Positions 34,569 through 43,207 of a stretch of DNA of 64,000 nucleotides are shown here, piece by piece. A program made the translations under genes and the position numbers. Positions within the stretch are counted from its first letter, which is position 1, and each line of letters opens with the position of its first letter. This stretch comes from Bacteroidales bacterium (lineage in GTDB: Bacteria > Bacteroidota > Bacteroidia > Bacteroidales > UBA932): assembly GCA_017480345.1 (NCBI GenBank), contig JAFVAU010000014.1, positions 48,962 to 112,961 of the forward strand. The letters run 5' to 3'. The notes under the pieces are model-generated. The model was not told the origin of the DNA. It did no database searches and saw only the letters and a list, made by a program, of their open reading frames with translations.

Positions 34569-36959
34569 TCAGTCATTGTTTAATTCGGGAATATCTACGG
34601 GGCGTTCGCGTTTGTCTCCGATGAGCCAGCGGGCGTACCAGTCGGCCATCTTCCAGAAGAAATACTCGTTCATGTCTCCGAAACCGTGGCGCTGGCCGGG
34701 GAGAATCACCAGCTCAAAGCGCTTGTTGGCCTTGATGAGGTCATTCACCACGCGGATGGTATTGGCGGGGTTCACGTTGTTGTCCTGGTCTCCGTGCACC
34801 AGCATCAGGTGGCCCTTGAGGCGGGAGGCTATCTCCGGATTGGTCTTGATGCTGTACACGAAAGAGGTGTCTCCCTGGGAGACTTTCTCCTGGATGCCGT
34901 GGTGCTGCTCGCTCCACCAGCGGTTGTAGATGCTGTTGTCGTGGTTGCCGGCGCAGGAGACGGCGGCCTTGAAGAAGTCCGGGTACTGGAGGATGGCGGC
35001 CGTGGACATGAATCCGCCGCCGGAATGGCCGTGGATGCCCACGCGGTCAATGTCTATCCATTTGTGGCGGGCGGCCAGCTGCTGGACGGCGTATTTCTGG
35101 TCTTCCAGGCCGTAGTCCCGCAGGTTGCCGTAACCATAGTTGTGGTACCATTTGGAGCGGTTGGGGTGACCGCCGCGGTTGCCCACGGTAATCACGATCA
35201 TGCCCAACTGGGCCAGGCGGTCCGTGCGCAGGTTAAAGCGCCAGGAGATGTCGTTGGCCTCCACCTGCGGGCCGGGGTATACATAATCGGCAATGGGATA
35301 TACCTTGGTGGAGTCAAAGTCGAAGGGCTTATGCAGCTCTCCCCAGAGGTCGGTGATGCCATCGGCCGCCTTCACCTTGAAGCGTTCCGGGAACTTGTAG
35401 CCGGCGGCCAGAAGGCGGGAGAAGTCTGCCTCTTCCAGCTGGGTGCGCCTGCCCGTGGCGGTGTTCACCAGCATCACGGCGGGCTTGCAGTCCACGCGGG
35501 AGTAGTTGGCCACAATGTACTTGCCGTTGTCAGAGGCCGTGGCCAGCACGTCCATGTCTTCCATGTCCAGCTGCGTGAGGGCGCCTCCGCCGAAGGGAAC
35601 GCGGTAGTTGTGCATCTGGTAGGGGTTCTCCTGAGGATTCACGCCGCAGGCGCTCACCACCAGGTAGCCGGGGCCCACGGCCAGGATGTCCTCCACGTGG
35701 AAGGAGCCTTCCGTGAGGTTCTTCTTGCAGGTTCCGTCCGGGCCGTAGAGGTATAGGTTGGCCCAGCCGTTGCGCTCGCTCCACCACACGAAGTCCCCGG
35801 AGGGGAGGAAGCGGGGCGCTCGCGTCTCCACGTAAGTGTTCATGCGCTCGCTCAGGATGGTGCGGGTGCTGTCGGCGCCCAGGTCCACGCGGCACAGGTC
35901 CCAGCGCTTGAGATCCCGGCTGCTCCGCATGAGGTAGAAGCCTTTATTGTCTCCCTTCCACACCATGCTGCGGTAGTCCTTGTAATGGTCAGCCACTTTG
36001 CCGTCGGCCATGAGGATGTCTCCGTCCTGGTCCTTGAAGGCATTCCAGGCCACTTTTTTCACGTTCCCGTTCAGGTCCAGGATGCACAGCTCTCCCTTGG
36101 GGCCGGGTTCTCCGGGCATCTGGTAATGGTAGGCTTCCAGCTCCGGGCGGGGCTTGGCCAGGGAGTTGATCACCCAGAACTCCTTCACCGGGCTCATGTC
36201 CCAGCGGATGAGGGCGAAGTGCTTCCCGTCGGGGGCCCAGTTCCCCCGGGCGAAGCGGCGGGCGGTGGAATCGGCCTCCATGTCTCCGGTATAGTTGTCG
36301 GACAGCCAGGAGTGGTTGCGGCTGCCGCCCGTGGTGAGCTGTTTTTCCACCAGGGTGCTGTCCTTGGCGTCTTTGGCGGCCTTCTTGAGGTTCTCCCTGT
36401 CCATCATCCACAGGTTGTGGTTCTTGACATAAAGGCCGACATTTCCGTCCGGGCTCACATTGGCCCAGGCGGGGTACTCGTCCTCGTGCTCGTCCGTGTC
36501 ATAGGTGAGCATTCCGGAGGCGATGTCATAGTAGAAACGATATTCTACGAACTTGCCGGTAGTGTTTCCGGCGCTGTCCCGCTTTTCCGTCTTGGACTTG
36601 AGGTCCCACTGGAAGTACTTGTCGTCCTTGAGCTCCAGGCGCAGGGGCAGGTGCTGGGCGTCGTAAGGGTCGCGGGTGATTTCCGTAATCTCCCGAGCCA
36701 GTTTCTCCAGGTCAAAGAGCTCTTTCTTGCTGCCCGTGGCGGCGTCCACCACGTAGTAGCGGGTGCCATCGGCCGTTTTCCAGCTATACCAGAATTTGTC
36801 CGAATCCCGGAACCAGTTGGGACGGATCTGGGTGGAATAAACCATGTTGCGCAAACTCTTGGTAGAGAAGCGCGCGGCCTGCTCGTAATTGGCCGTCTGG
36901 GCCGATGCCGTGGCTAGAACGCACAGCGCAAGGGCGATGGAGCTGAAGAAATGTTTCAT
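34569..36959 (-). CDS. Secreted S9-family dipeptidyl peptidase (DPP IV type)
   Basis: 796 residues from ATG 36959, which places a signal peptide first (MKHFFSSIALALCVLATASA); an upstream in-frame start would bury it. A beta-propeller fills residues about 60-500, with DPP4_N-like features, and the alpha/beta hydrolase follows. The catalytic triad can be placed: Ser in GIHGHSGGG (about 645), Asp in HGDQDNNVNP (about 723) and His in GQRHGFG (about 756). Such enzymes cut dipeptides from peptide N-termini in the periplasm of Bacteroidetes, feeding amino acid catabolism. Gene order suggests co-transcription with the DUF3298 and cutC genes. Confidence 0.93.
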   Translation of the reverse strand: MKHFFSSIALALCVLATASAQTANYEQAARFSTKSLRNMVYSTQIRPNWFRDSDKFWYSWKTADGTRYYVVDAATGSKKELFDLEKLAREITEITRDPYDAQHLPLRLELKDDKYFQWDLKSKTEKRDSAGNTTGKFVEYRFYYDIASGMLTYDTDEHEDEYPAWANVSPDGNVGLYVKNHNLWMMDRENLKKAAKDAKDSTLVEKQLTTGGSRNHSWLSDNYTGDMEADSTARRFARGNWAPDGKHFALIRWDMSPVKEFWVINSLAKPRPELEAYHYQMPGEPGPKGELCILDLNGNVKKVAWNAFKDQDGDILMADGKVADHYKDYRSMVWKGDNKGFYLMRSSRDLKRWDLCRVDLGADSTRTILSERMNTYVETRAPRFLPSGDFVWWSERNGWANLYLYGPDGTCKKNLTEGSFHVEDILAVGPGYLVVSACGVNPQENPYQMHNYRVPFGGGALTQLDMEDMDVLATASDNGKYIVANYSRVDCKPAVMLVNTATGRRTQLEEADFSRLLAAGYKFPERFKVKAADGITDLWGELHKPFDFDSTKVYPIADYVYPGPQVEANDISWRFNLRTDRLAQLGMIVITVGNRGGHPNRSKWYHNYGYGNLRDYGLEDQKYAVQQLAARHKWIDIDRVGIHGHSGGGFMSTAAILQYPDFFKAAVSCAGNHDNSIYNRWWSEQHHGIQEKVSQGDTSFVYSIKTNPEIASRLKGHLMLVHGDQDNNVNPANTIRVVNDLIKANKRFELVILPGQRHGFGDMNEYFFWKMADWYARWLIGDKRERPVDIPELNND

Positions 36960-36964
36960 ACTCA

Positions 36965-36996
36965 CAAATATAGATAAAAGCCCGGTGAAATACAAA
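36965..36996 (-). promoter_or_regulatory. Minus-strand promoter of the S9 peptidase, adjoining its ATG
   Basis: On the minus strand TTTG (36996-36993), 20 bases, TATATTTG (36972-36965). Only 5 bases lie between the -7 box and the ATG, so a leaderless or nearly leaderless message is expected. Confidence 0.75.
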
Positions 36997-37030
36997 CTGC
37001 CAGGGGGGGATTCATCCACAAGCCGTCACC

Positions 37031-37116
37031 GTGTGAGATGTCCCGAAAACAAGGACGTCTCTCGCAAAAAAGGCCGATTTTGGTAGAGATGTCCCGGAAT
37101 TAGGGACATCTCACAC
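37031..37116. repeat. Pair of nested hairpins (GAGATGTCCC repeats)
   Basis: The outer arms GTGTGAGATGTCCC (37031-37044) and GGGACATCTCACAC (37103-37116) are perfect inverted repeats. Within them, GAGATGTCC/GGACGTCTC (37035-37043/37053-37061) and GAGATGTCCC/GGGACATCTC (37086-37095/37103-37112) can form two separate stem-loops. It lies in the gap between the S9 promoter and the str operon terminator, 3 bases from the str-flanking repeat. Confidence 0.8.
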
Positions 37117-37118
37117 GC

Positions 37119-37153
37119 TTGGGGATTAGGCCCCCGGTAAGTCGAAGACATTT
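37119..37153 (+). repeat. Inverted repeat flanking the str segment, left copy
   Basis: The sequence GGATTAGGCCCCC followed by GGTAAGTCGAAGACATTT reappears in reverse complement at 40761-40796 with two or three differences. The two copies enclose the tRNA-Ile2, rpsJ, fusA, rpsG and rpsL genes. Confidence 0.85.
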
Positions 37154-37160
37154 GGGACGC

Positions 37161-37187
37161 AAAAAGCCGGCATCTCGCCGGCTTTTT
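37161..37187 (-). terminator. Terminator of the str operon and tRNA-Ile2
   Basis: AAAAAGCCGGC (37161-37171), loop ATCTC, GCCGGCTTTTT (37177-37187): a perfect 11-base stem with T tracts on both strands. It starts right after the 3' end of the minus-strand tRNA. Confidence 0.9.
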
Positions 37188-37188
37188 G

Positions 37189-37261
37189 TGGCCCCAGCAG
37201 GATTTGAACCTGCGACCCACGGATTATGAGTCCGCTGCTCTAACCGCTGAGCTATGGGGCC
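37189..37261 (-). tRNA. tRNA with CAT anticodon, probably tRNA-Ile2 (lysidine type)
   Basis: On the minus strand the acceptor arms GGCCCCA and TGGGGCC pair; the anticodon loop CTCATAA gives CAT. The body (GGCCCC acceptor, GCTCAGCGGTTAGAGC D arm, GGTCGCAGGTTCAAATCC region) resembles E. coli tRNA-Ile2 far more than elongator or initiator tRNA-Met. Such a tRNA needs TilS to make lysidine and read AUA. CCA is not encoded. It lies 19 bases after rpsJ and is probably part of the str transcript. Confidence 0.9.
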
Positions 37262-37280
37262 TTAAAGGTGAGGGTTAGCC

Positions 37281-37586
37281 TCACACTTTGATTTCAACCT
37301 CAACGCCGGAGGGAAGCTCGAGCTTCATGAGGGCGTCTACGGTCTTGGCATTGGACTCGTCGATGTCAATCAGACGAACGTAGGAGTCCAGCTCGAACTG
37401 CTCGCGGCTCTTCTTGTTCACGAAGGTGGAGCGGTTCACAGTGAAGATCTTCTTGTTGGTGGGAAGAGGAATGGGACCTACTACCTTTGCACCCGTTGCC
37501 TTCACTGTATCAACGATCTTGGCTGCGGACTTGTCCACCAGCATGTGATCGAAGGATTTCAGCTTGATTCTAATTTTCTGGCTCAT
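37281..37586 (-). CDS. rpsJ: Small ribosomal subunit protein S10 (uS10)
   Basis: 101 residues: [39 protein letters not shown] and the C-terminal [11 protein letters not shown] are typical. S10 works in the 30S head and in transcription antitermination as NusE. It normally precedes rplC directly; here it ends the inverted str piece and is followed by a tRNA and a terminator. Confidence 0.97.
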   Translation of the reverse strand: MSQKIRIKLKSFDHMLVDKSAAKIVDTVKATGAKVVGPIPLPTNKKIFTVNRSTFVNKKSREQFELDSYVRLIDIDESNAKTVDALMKLELPSGVEVEIKV

Positions 37587-37613
37587 ATTGTTTACTTTTT
37601 AATTAGCTAAACT

Positions 37614-39731
37614 TTACTCGTCGTCACTGACCCGGTAGCCGCTCTTCTCCACGATGTCCTTGGCCAGGGCGGCAGGGACCTCGGCGTAGTGGTCGAAGGT
37701 CATGGTGCTGGTGGCGCGTCCGGAGGACAGCGTACGCAGCACGGTGACATAACCGAACTGCTCGGAGAGCGGAACGAAGGCCTTGACGATGCGTGCTCCG
37801 TTGGCGGTGGAGTCCATGGCAACAATCTGGCCGCGGCGGCGGTTGAGGTCTCCTACGATGTCACCCATGTAGTCTTCGGGGGTTACAACCTCCAGGGACA
37901 TGATGGGTTCCATAAGTACCGGATGGCACTTGGGGCAGGCATGACGGAAAGCCATGCGGGCTGCCAGCTCGAAGGAAAGTTGGTCGGAGTCTACCGGGTG
38001 GTAGCTGCCGTCCAGCACCTCTACTTTCAGGGAAGGCACCTCGTAACCGGCGAGAACGCCGTTGGCCATTGCGGAGGTAAAGCCCTTCTCAATGCACGGG
38101 ATGAATTCCTTGGGGATATTGCCGCCCTTGACCGAATTGATGAACTGAAGACCCTGTACGCCTTCGTCGGCCGGAGAGATGTTGACGATGATGTCTGCGA
38201 ACTTACCGCGGCCACCGGTCTGCTTCTTGAACACCTCACGGAGCTGGAAGCTGGAAGTGATGGCCTCTTTGTAGTTCACCTGAGGGGCACCCTGGTTGAT
38301 GTCCACGCCGAATTCTCTGCGCAGACGGTCCACGATGATGTCCAGGTGAAGCTCACCCATACCGCTGATAACCGTCTGACCGGTCTCGTGGTCGCTCTTC
38401 ACGGTGAAGGTGGGGTCTTCCTCGGCCAACTTGGCCAGGGCGATTCCCAGCTTGTCCAGGTCTTTCTGGGTCTTGGGCTCTACGGCAATGCCGATAACCG
38501 GATCCGGGAATTCCATGGACTCCAGGGTGATGGGCTTCTCTTCCAGGCACACGGTGTCACCGGTGCGGAGGTCCTTGAAGCCCACGGCTGCGCAGATGTC
38601 TCCGGCCTCTACGAACTCAATGGGGTTCTGGTGGTTGGAGTGCATCTGGTACAGACGGGCTACGCGCTCCTTCTTACCGGTGCGGGTGTTGTACACATAA
38701 GAGCCGGCATCCAGACGTCCGGAGTAGGCGCGCAGGAAAGCCAGACGGCCCACGAAGGGGTCTGTGGCAATCTTGAACACCAGGGCGCAGAAGGGCTCGT
38801 CGGCGGAGGGCTTGCGGGTGATTTCGTCACCGGTGCGGGGGTTGGTTCCCTTTACGGCTCCCTTGTCCAGCGGAGAAGGCAGATACCGCATCACGGCATC
38901 CAGGAGGAACTGTACGCCCTTGTTCTTGAAGGAAGAACCGCAGCAGGCAGGGACAATCTGCATGGAGATGGTGCCCTTGCGGATAGCGGCGATAATTTCT
39001 TCTTTGGTAAGGGAATCGGGATCCTCGAAGTACTTCTCCATCAGGTTCTCATCGCACTCGGCGGCCGTCTCCAGGAGGATGTCCCTCCAGCGGGCGGCTT
39101 CGCCCTTCAGATCGGCCGGAATCTCTCCTTCCTTGTAGTTCACAAGGGCGTCGGACTGTCCGTCATAGTAGAGGGCCTTCATGTCGATGAGGTCGATGAT
39201 GCCGTCGAACTTGTCTTCGGCACCGATGGGGAGGCAGATGGGAACGGCCGTGGCACCCAGCTTGGTCTTGATTTCCTCCACACAGGCGAGGAAATCGGCA
39301 CCCACGCGGTCCATTTTGTTCACATACGCGATCTTAGGCACGCCGTACTTGTCGGCCTGGCGCCATACAGTCTCGCTCTGGGGCTGTACGCGACCCACGG
39401 CGCAGAAAGTAGCCACGGTACCGTCCAGTACGCGCAGGCTGCGCTCCACCTCCACGGTGAAGTCTACGTGTCCGGGAGTGTCGATCAGGTTAATCTGATA
39501 AGTGTCACCGTTGTAGTGCCAGAAGGCGGTGGTAGCAGCAGAAGTGATGGTGATACCACGCTCCTGCTCCTGGACCATCCAGTCCATGGTGGCTGCTCCT
39601 TCGTGCACCTCACCGATTTTGTGCGTCTTTCCGGTGTAGTAGAGGATGCGCTCGGACGTAGTGGTCTTTCCGGCATCGATGTGAGCCATGATGCCGATGT
39701 TGCGTGTGAATTTAAGATCTCTCTTGGCCAT
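37614..39731 (-). CDS. fusA: Elongation factor G
   Basis: 705 residues, full length. GTPase motifs: [18 protein letters not shown] (residues 13-30), [20 protein letters not shown] and NKMD; then domains II-V with [21 protein letters not shown] in the C-terminal part. EF-G drives translocation and, with RRF, ribosome recycling. Bacteroidetes often carry a second EF-G paralogue; this one, in the str operon, is the canonical copy. The gene order rpsL-rpsG-fusA-rpsJ is preserved. Confidence 0.98.
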   Translation of the reverse strand: MAKRDLKFTRNIGIMAHIDAGKTTTSERILYYTGKTHKIGEVHEGAATMDWMVQEQERGITITSAATTAFWHYNGDTYQINLIDTPGHVDFTVEVERSLRVLDGTVATFCAVGRVQPQSETVWRQADKYGVPKIAYVNKMDRVGADFLACVEEIKTKLGATAVPICLPIGAEDKFDGIIDLIDMKALYYDGQSDALVNYKEGEIPADLKGEAARWRDILLETAAECDENLMEKYFEDPDSLTKEEIIAAIRKGTISMQIVPACCGSSFKNKGVQFLLDAVMRYLPSPLDKGAVKGTNPRTGDEITRKPSADEPFCALVFKIATDPFVGRLAFLRAYSGRLDAGSYVYNTRTGKKERVARLYQMHSNHQNPIEFVEAGDICAAVGFKDLRTGDTVCLEEKPITLESMEFPDPVIGIAVEPKTQKDLDKLGIALAKLAEEDPTFTVKSDHETGQTVISGMGELHLDIIVDRLRREFGVDINQGAPQVNYKEAITSSFQLREVFKKQTGGRGKFADIIVNISPADEGVQGLQFINSVKGGNIPKEFIPCIEKGFTSAMANGVLAGYEVPSLKVEVLDGSYHPVDSDQLSFELAARMAFRHACPKCHPVLMEPIMSLEVVTPEDYMGDIVGDLNRRRGQIVAMDSTANGARIVKAFVPLSEQFGYVTVLRTLSSGRATSTMTFDHYAEVPAALAKDIVEKSGYRVSDDE

Positions 39732-39743
39732 TTAGCATGCAGA

Positions 39744-40220
39744 TTAGAAACGGAAGTGTGCAAAGGCCTTGTTGGCCTCGGCCATTCTGTGCATATCTTC
39801 TTTACGCTTGAATGCACCGCCTTCGTTGTTGTAGGCGGCAACAATCTCGGCGCAGAGCTTTTCTGCCATCGAGTGACCGGAACGTTTGCGGGCGAACTGA
39901 ATCAGGTTCTTCATGGCCACGGAAACTTTGCGTTCCGGACGAAGCTCGGTCGGCACCTGGAAGTTTGCACCACCGATACGGCGGGACTTCACCTCAATCT
40001 GAGGGGTCACGTTCTCAAGGGCGGTCTTCCAAATATCGAGGGGAGCCTTATCAGAATCTTTCATCTTCTCGCCTACCATGTCAATGGCATCATAAAAGAT
40101 AGAATACGCGATACTCTTCTTTCCCTGCAGCATAAGATTGTTCACGAAACGGGTAACTTCCACATCGTGAAACTTAGGATCAGGAAGTAGAATCCTCTTT
40201 TTAGGCTTCGCTTTTCTCAT
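39744..40220 (-). CDS. rpsG: Small ribosomal subunit protein S7 (uS7)
   Basis: 158 residues with [20 protein letters not shown], the [19 protein letters not shown] loop and [20 protein letters not shown], all conserved in S7. S7 starts assembly of the 30S head and in E. coli represses the str operon. 12 bases separate it from fusA. Confidence 0.97.
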   Translation of the reverse strand: MRKAKPKKRILLPDPKFHDVEVTRFVNNLMLQGKKSIAYSIFYDAIDMVGEKMKDSDKAPLDIWKTALENVTPQIEVKSRRIGGANFQVPTELRPERKVSVAMKNLIQFARKRSGHSMAEKLCAEIVAAYNNEGGAFKRKEDMHRMAEANKAFAHFRF

Positions 40221-40247
40221 TTTGAAAAAGAATTAAAGGTGAAAAAA

Positions 40248-40631
40248 TTACTTCTTAGATTTCTTGGGACGTTTTGCGCCATAGAGTGAACGGGACTGGG
40301 TACGTCCATCCACGCCGGCGGTATCCAAAGCTCCTCTAAGGATGTGGTAACGAACACCCGGAAGGTCCTTTACACGACCGCCACGGACCAGCACGATGCT
40401 GTGTTCCTGGAGGTTGTGGCCTTCGCCCGGGATGTAGGCGTTGACCTCTTTAGCGTTGGAAAGACGAACACGGGCTACCTTACGCATAGCGGAGTTCGGC
40501 TTTTTGGGAGTCGTCGTGTATACACGAAGACATACGCCACGCTTCTGAGGGCAAGCATCCAACGCACGAGACTTGCTCTTTACCTCGAGCTGCTCGCGTC
40601 CTTTACGGACAAGTTGTTGAATTGTAGGCAT
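40248..40631 (-). CDS. rpsL: Small ribosomal subunit protein S12 (uS12)
   Basis: 127 residues. The decoding-site loops are intact: [19 protein letters not shown] (with the lysine pair that is the site of streptomycin resistance in other bacteria, here the sensitive form) and [18 protein letters not shown]. First gene of the str operon. Confidence 0.97.
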   Translation of the reverse strand: MPTIQQLVRKGREQLEVKSKSRALDACPQKRGVCLRVYTTTPKKPNSAMRKVARVRLSNAKEVNAYIPGEGHNLQEHSIVLVRGGRVKDLPGVRYHILRGALDTAGVDGRTQSRSLYGAKRPKKSKK

Positions 40632-40663
40632 AAATGTTTGTTAATAAATAAATTATAGTTACT

Positions 40664-40700
40664 GCCCATTTTACGGCTCTTATGTATCCGCAAAATGGGC
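40664..40700 (-). promoter_or_regulatory. Stem-loop in the str operon leader RNA
   Basis: GCCCATTTT (40664-40672) and AAAATGGGC (40692-40700) are perfect inverted repeats with a 19-base loop, located just after the predicted transcription start and about 33 bases ahead of rpsL. No T tract follows, so it is not a terminator; it might be a protein-binding site. Confidence 0.55.
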
Positions 40701-40702
40701 TG

Positions 40703-40733
40703 CAAAGATAAGAAAAATAATTTAATTAACAAA
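40703..40733 (-). promoter_or_regulatory. Promoter of the str operon
   Basis: Minus strand: TTTG (40733-40730), 19 bases, TATCTTTG (40710-40703), an ideal match. The leader is about 65 bases long. Confidence 0.85.
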
Positions 40734-40760
40734 GTTATTCACAGGCCGATGGATATATAT

Positions 40761-40796
40761 AAATGTCTTCGACTTACTGGGGGGCCTAATCCCCCA
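40761..40796 (-). repeat. Inverted repeat flanking the str segment, right copy
   Basis: AAATGTCTTCGACTTAC followed by TGGGGGGCCTAATCCCCCA, the reverse complement of the left copy (37119-37153) apart from one inserted base and one or two changes. Part of each copy can itself fold (GGGGG/CCCCC around a short loop). Confidence 0.85.
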
Positions 40797-40835
40797 GACC
40801 CCTTGTGTCGGCCTCCGGCCTCCGGAACTTTGTTT

Positions 40836-40982
40836 GCCGCGTTGACATGAAATCGGCCTTTGAAGGCATTCTCGTTGTCAACGTGGCAAGGATTTTGGCA
40901 AAATGAGCGCTTTTTGCTGCCGCGTTGACACAAAATCGGCCTCAAAAGGCCTTGTGGCTGTCCATGCGGCAAAGGGTTTCGA
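40836..40982. repeat. Two direct copies of a degenerate 63-base unit
   Basis: Copy 1 at 40836-40898 and copy 2 at 40919-40982 share GCCGCGTTGACA(T/C) AAATCGGCCT, an AAGGC block and a diverged second half (TTGTCAACGTGGCAAGG against CTGTCCATGCGGCAAAGG), offset by 83 bases. No coding function is evident. They lie in the gene-free stretch 40734-41194. Confidence 0.6.
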
Positions 40983-40989
40983 GCTTGAA

Positions 40990-41166
40990 GGAAGGGATAC
41001 CCTCCAGGAGGACTCCGTTCCGCGCTTCGCGCTCCACTCCGGCCCCTCCCATTGCTTTTTGAACATTTGTCTCGAAGCAAGCTTCGGCCAAATATCCAAA
41101 AATCAACGGGCCCCTCCCCCTACCCTCGTGCGGGGGTGCACAAGCCTCCTGGAGGGTTTCCCTTCC
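40990..41166. repeat. 177-base element with 22-base terminal inverted repeats (MITE-like or structured RNA)
   Basis: GGAAGGGATACCCTCCAGG plus AGG at 40990-41011 matches, in reverse complement, the 22 bases at 41145-41166 with one difference. The interior contains further short hairpins (GCGCTTCGCGC; GAAGC/GCTTC) and no open frame that looks like a protein. No target-site duplication is obvious. Confidence 0.6.
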
Positions 41167-41194
41167 TTCTTGGTCAATTTGACGGTAAAGGGTC

Positions 41195-41224
41195 AAAAAA
41201 TGGCCCCTGTGGGAACGGGGGCCA
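41195..41224 (-). terminator. Terminator for the decayed minus-strand gene
   Basis: On the minus strand TGGCCCC (41224-41218), a 10-base loop and GGGGCCA (41207-41201) are followed by TTTTTT (41200-41195). It fits the end of the gene at 41249-41822. Confidence 0.75.
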
Positions 41225-41248
41225 TAAGGAGTTGAGGATGCCGAGGGC

Positions 41249-41822
41249 TTAGAACTTCAGGGCGAAGGTCATGCCGGGGCGAGGGTCGTGCCGTTGGAGC
41301 TTTGGACCAACGCCACGGAAGGATAGACGGAGGCGGAGAAGGCGTGTTTGCCTTGCACGTCCTGATAGTACTGGTTCTTAACCTTGGCGATGTTGACGGC
41401 GTCGATGCAGGACCAGATGCAGGCACCCAATTGGGCAGCGTATACTACGGCTGCCCCAACCAGAAAGCCTGTAGCAGCGCCCCTGTTGGCTTAGGAACCG
41501 TTACCGTTCCATTGTTATTGCTTTGAGCCAGCGAAAGAGCTCCACCCGTCAAAATGCTTCCTACCAGGCCCAAGCCCACGGAACTGCCCAGAAAAGCCCA
41601 TCCTCGGCCATTTTCCTTCATGATAAGCTGACCCATACCGGGAATGAAGAGAGAGCCGGCGCCCATCCAGAAAACGGAGTAGGGATCTGCGCTGCTCTTT
41701 ACATAATTGTTGGGAGCATAAACTTGCTTAAGGTTCTTGTAAGAAGTGGGATCGGGGACTTTCTGTGCGGATAGAGAGGTGCTGGCCGCAGCCAGCACAA
41801 GGATAGCAATCAGTTTTTTTAT
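41249..41822 (-). pseudogene. Decayed gene for a small membrane protein (DUF5683-like), start lost and frameshifted
   Basis: A coherent protein can be read only by joining frames. It begins KKLIAILVLAAASTSLSAQ, a signal peptide, but the expected ATG is ATA (41822-41820) with no in-frame ATG, GTG or TTG before it; a GTG inside the signal would leave too short a leader. The first frame runs to about 41460 (SLFIPGMGQLIMKENGRGWA, like DUF5683-type proteins). The next frame continues FLVGAAVVYAAQLGACIWSC to VALVQSSNGTTLAP. A further shift gives the end GMTFALKF and TAA at 41251-41249. Two frameshifts and a lost start mark a pseudogene, although a sequencing artefact is possible for a single shift. 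Confidence 0.75.
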
Positions 41823-41845
41823 ACTACTATAAAATTAAAATAATG

Positions 41846-43207
41846 TTATTCGTTAAAGCTGATGACTTGGCCGGCGCCTTCGTAGAGGGTGACGGGGGAT
41901 TCCATTTCCACGGCCAGGACGGTCATGCGGGGATCCAGGACGCGGGAAGGGACGGAGATGTAGCAGACGCCGGGGGCGGCACTCCAGTCAATGTCGTTGT
42001 AGAGTTTCCAGGGCAGCTGTTCGTCCGTTCCCACCACCCGCACTTTCTTGATGCGGGACTTCAGGCCCTTGATTTCGATGGACTCGTTGGGCGCATAGGG
42101 AAAATACAGGTAGAGGATGTCTCCGGCCTGGTTCAGGGTGGTGTAGGCTTGTACGTGCCCGGCGGGGATGCCGGCGCGGCTGGGGTACACGGCTTCCGCG
42201 TGCTTGGAGGTCCATCGGCCCAGCTCGCGAAGCATGTCAATCTGCTCCTGGGGGATGGTCCCGTCGGCCCGGGGGCCGATGTCCAGCAGGAGGTTGCCGC
42301 CCAGGGACATGCAGTCCACCAGCATGCGCAGCACCGTGTCCGGGCTCTTGTAGTCCGTGTCTTTCTTGCGGAAGCCCCAGGAGTCGTTGATGGTCATGCA
42401 AGTCTCCCACCAGGGGCTCTGGGGCCTTACCACCGGCACGCCCAGTTCCGGCGTGTCGTAGTCGCCGTTTCCGGCAATGCGGGAGTTGATGACCACCTGG
42501 GGATTGTATTCCCGCAGCATGCGCACGATGCCCGGTGCATCCCACTGCTCGGAAGAGAACTCCCAATCCCCGTCAAACCAGTACAGGTCCGGGTTGTAGG
42601 CCTCGCTCAGTTCCCGCAGCTGGGCGCTGTTGAAGCTGAGGAAGTGCTGCCAGCGCTCCGGCTCCTTGTCAATGTCGTAGCGGGCGGGACCGGCACGGAA
42701 AACGTTGGGATAGTCTTCCCGCGGCCAGTCTATCAGGGAATAGTACAGGCCCAGCTTGAGGCCTCCCTGCCTGCGGACTTCCTGCACGAAGGGCGTGAGG
42801 ACATCCCGCGCGGCGGCCGATGACTTGACGGCGCTCACGTCTCCGGCCTTGGTGTCCCAGAGGGCAAAGCCGTCGTGGTGCTTGGAGGTGATGACGGTGT
42901 ACTTGGCCCCGCTCTCGCGGATGAGCTGCACCCAGGCGGCCGGGTCGTAGTTTGCGGCGGTGAAATCGGCCTCCTGGGCAAAGTAGTCTTCCATGCTCAC
43001 GACGCCGTTGTGGAAAGACCAGCTCTCCGACCAGTCTCCCCGGGAATAGATGCCCCAGTGGATGAAAATGCCCAGCTTGGCCCGGGAGAACCACTCCATG
43101 CGGGCGGCTTTGGCTTCGGGCGTTTCTGTAGGGGCCGATGAAGGCCGGTTCCCGCAGGAGGCCAGTGCGGCCAGTACGCCTGCGGCAAGAATCAATTTTT
43201 TCATCAT
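41846..43207 (-). CDS. Alpha-L-fucosidase (GH29), lipoprotein
   Basis: 453 residues from ATG 43207, which overlaps the stop of the preceding gene (ATGA); the open frame further upstream is antisense to nothing useful and lacks the signal. Signal peptide ending at Cys18 (LASC). GH29 features: WFSRAKLGIFIHWGIYS, KYTVITSKHHDGFALWDT and the nucleophile Asp in YNPDLYWFDGDWEF (about residue 214). The enzyme releases fucose from glycans such as mucin or dietary oligosaccharides. A C-terminal beta-sandwich of about 80 residues follows the barrel. No SusCD pair lies nearby. Confidence 0.92.
   Translation of the reverse strand: MMKKLILAAGVLAALASCGNRPSSAPTETPEAKAARMEWFSRAKLGIFIHWGIYSRGDWSESWSFHNGVVSMEDYFAQEADFTAANYDPAAWVQLIRESGAKYTVITSKHHDGFALWDTKAGDVSAVKSSAAARDVLTPFVQEVRRQGGLKLGLYYSLIDWPREDYPNVFRAGPARYDIDKEPERWQHFLSFNSAQLRELSEAYNPDLYWFDGDWEFSSEQWDAPGIVRMLREYNPQVVINSRIAGNGDYDTPELGVPVVRPQSPWWETCMTINDSWGFRKKDTDYKSPDTVLRMLVDCMSLGGNLLLDIGPRADGTIPQEQIDMLRELGRWTSKHAEAVYPSRAGIPAGHVQAYTTLNQAGDILYLYFPYAPNESIEIKGLKSRIKKVRVVGTDEQLPWKLYNDIDWSAAPGVCYISVPSRVLDPRMTVLAVEMESPVTLYEGAGQVISFNE

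Noticed and set aside
37689-40190. 833-codon open frame on the plus strand
   Set aside because: Lies wholly antisense to fusA and rpsG, which are beyond doubt. Long antisense frames are expected from GC-rich codon use; the translation has no recognisable domain.
40734-41250. CRISPR array in the repeat-rich gap
   Set aside because: Only two degenerate copies of one unit and one inverted repeat; no regular spacers and no cas genes in the window.
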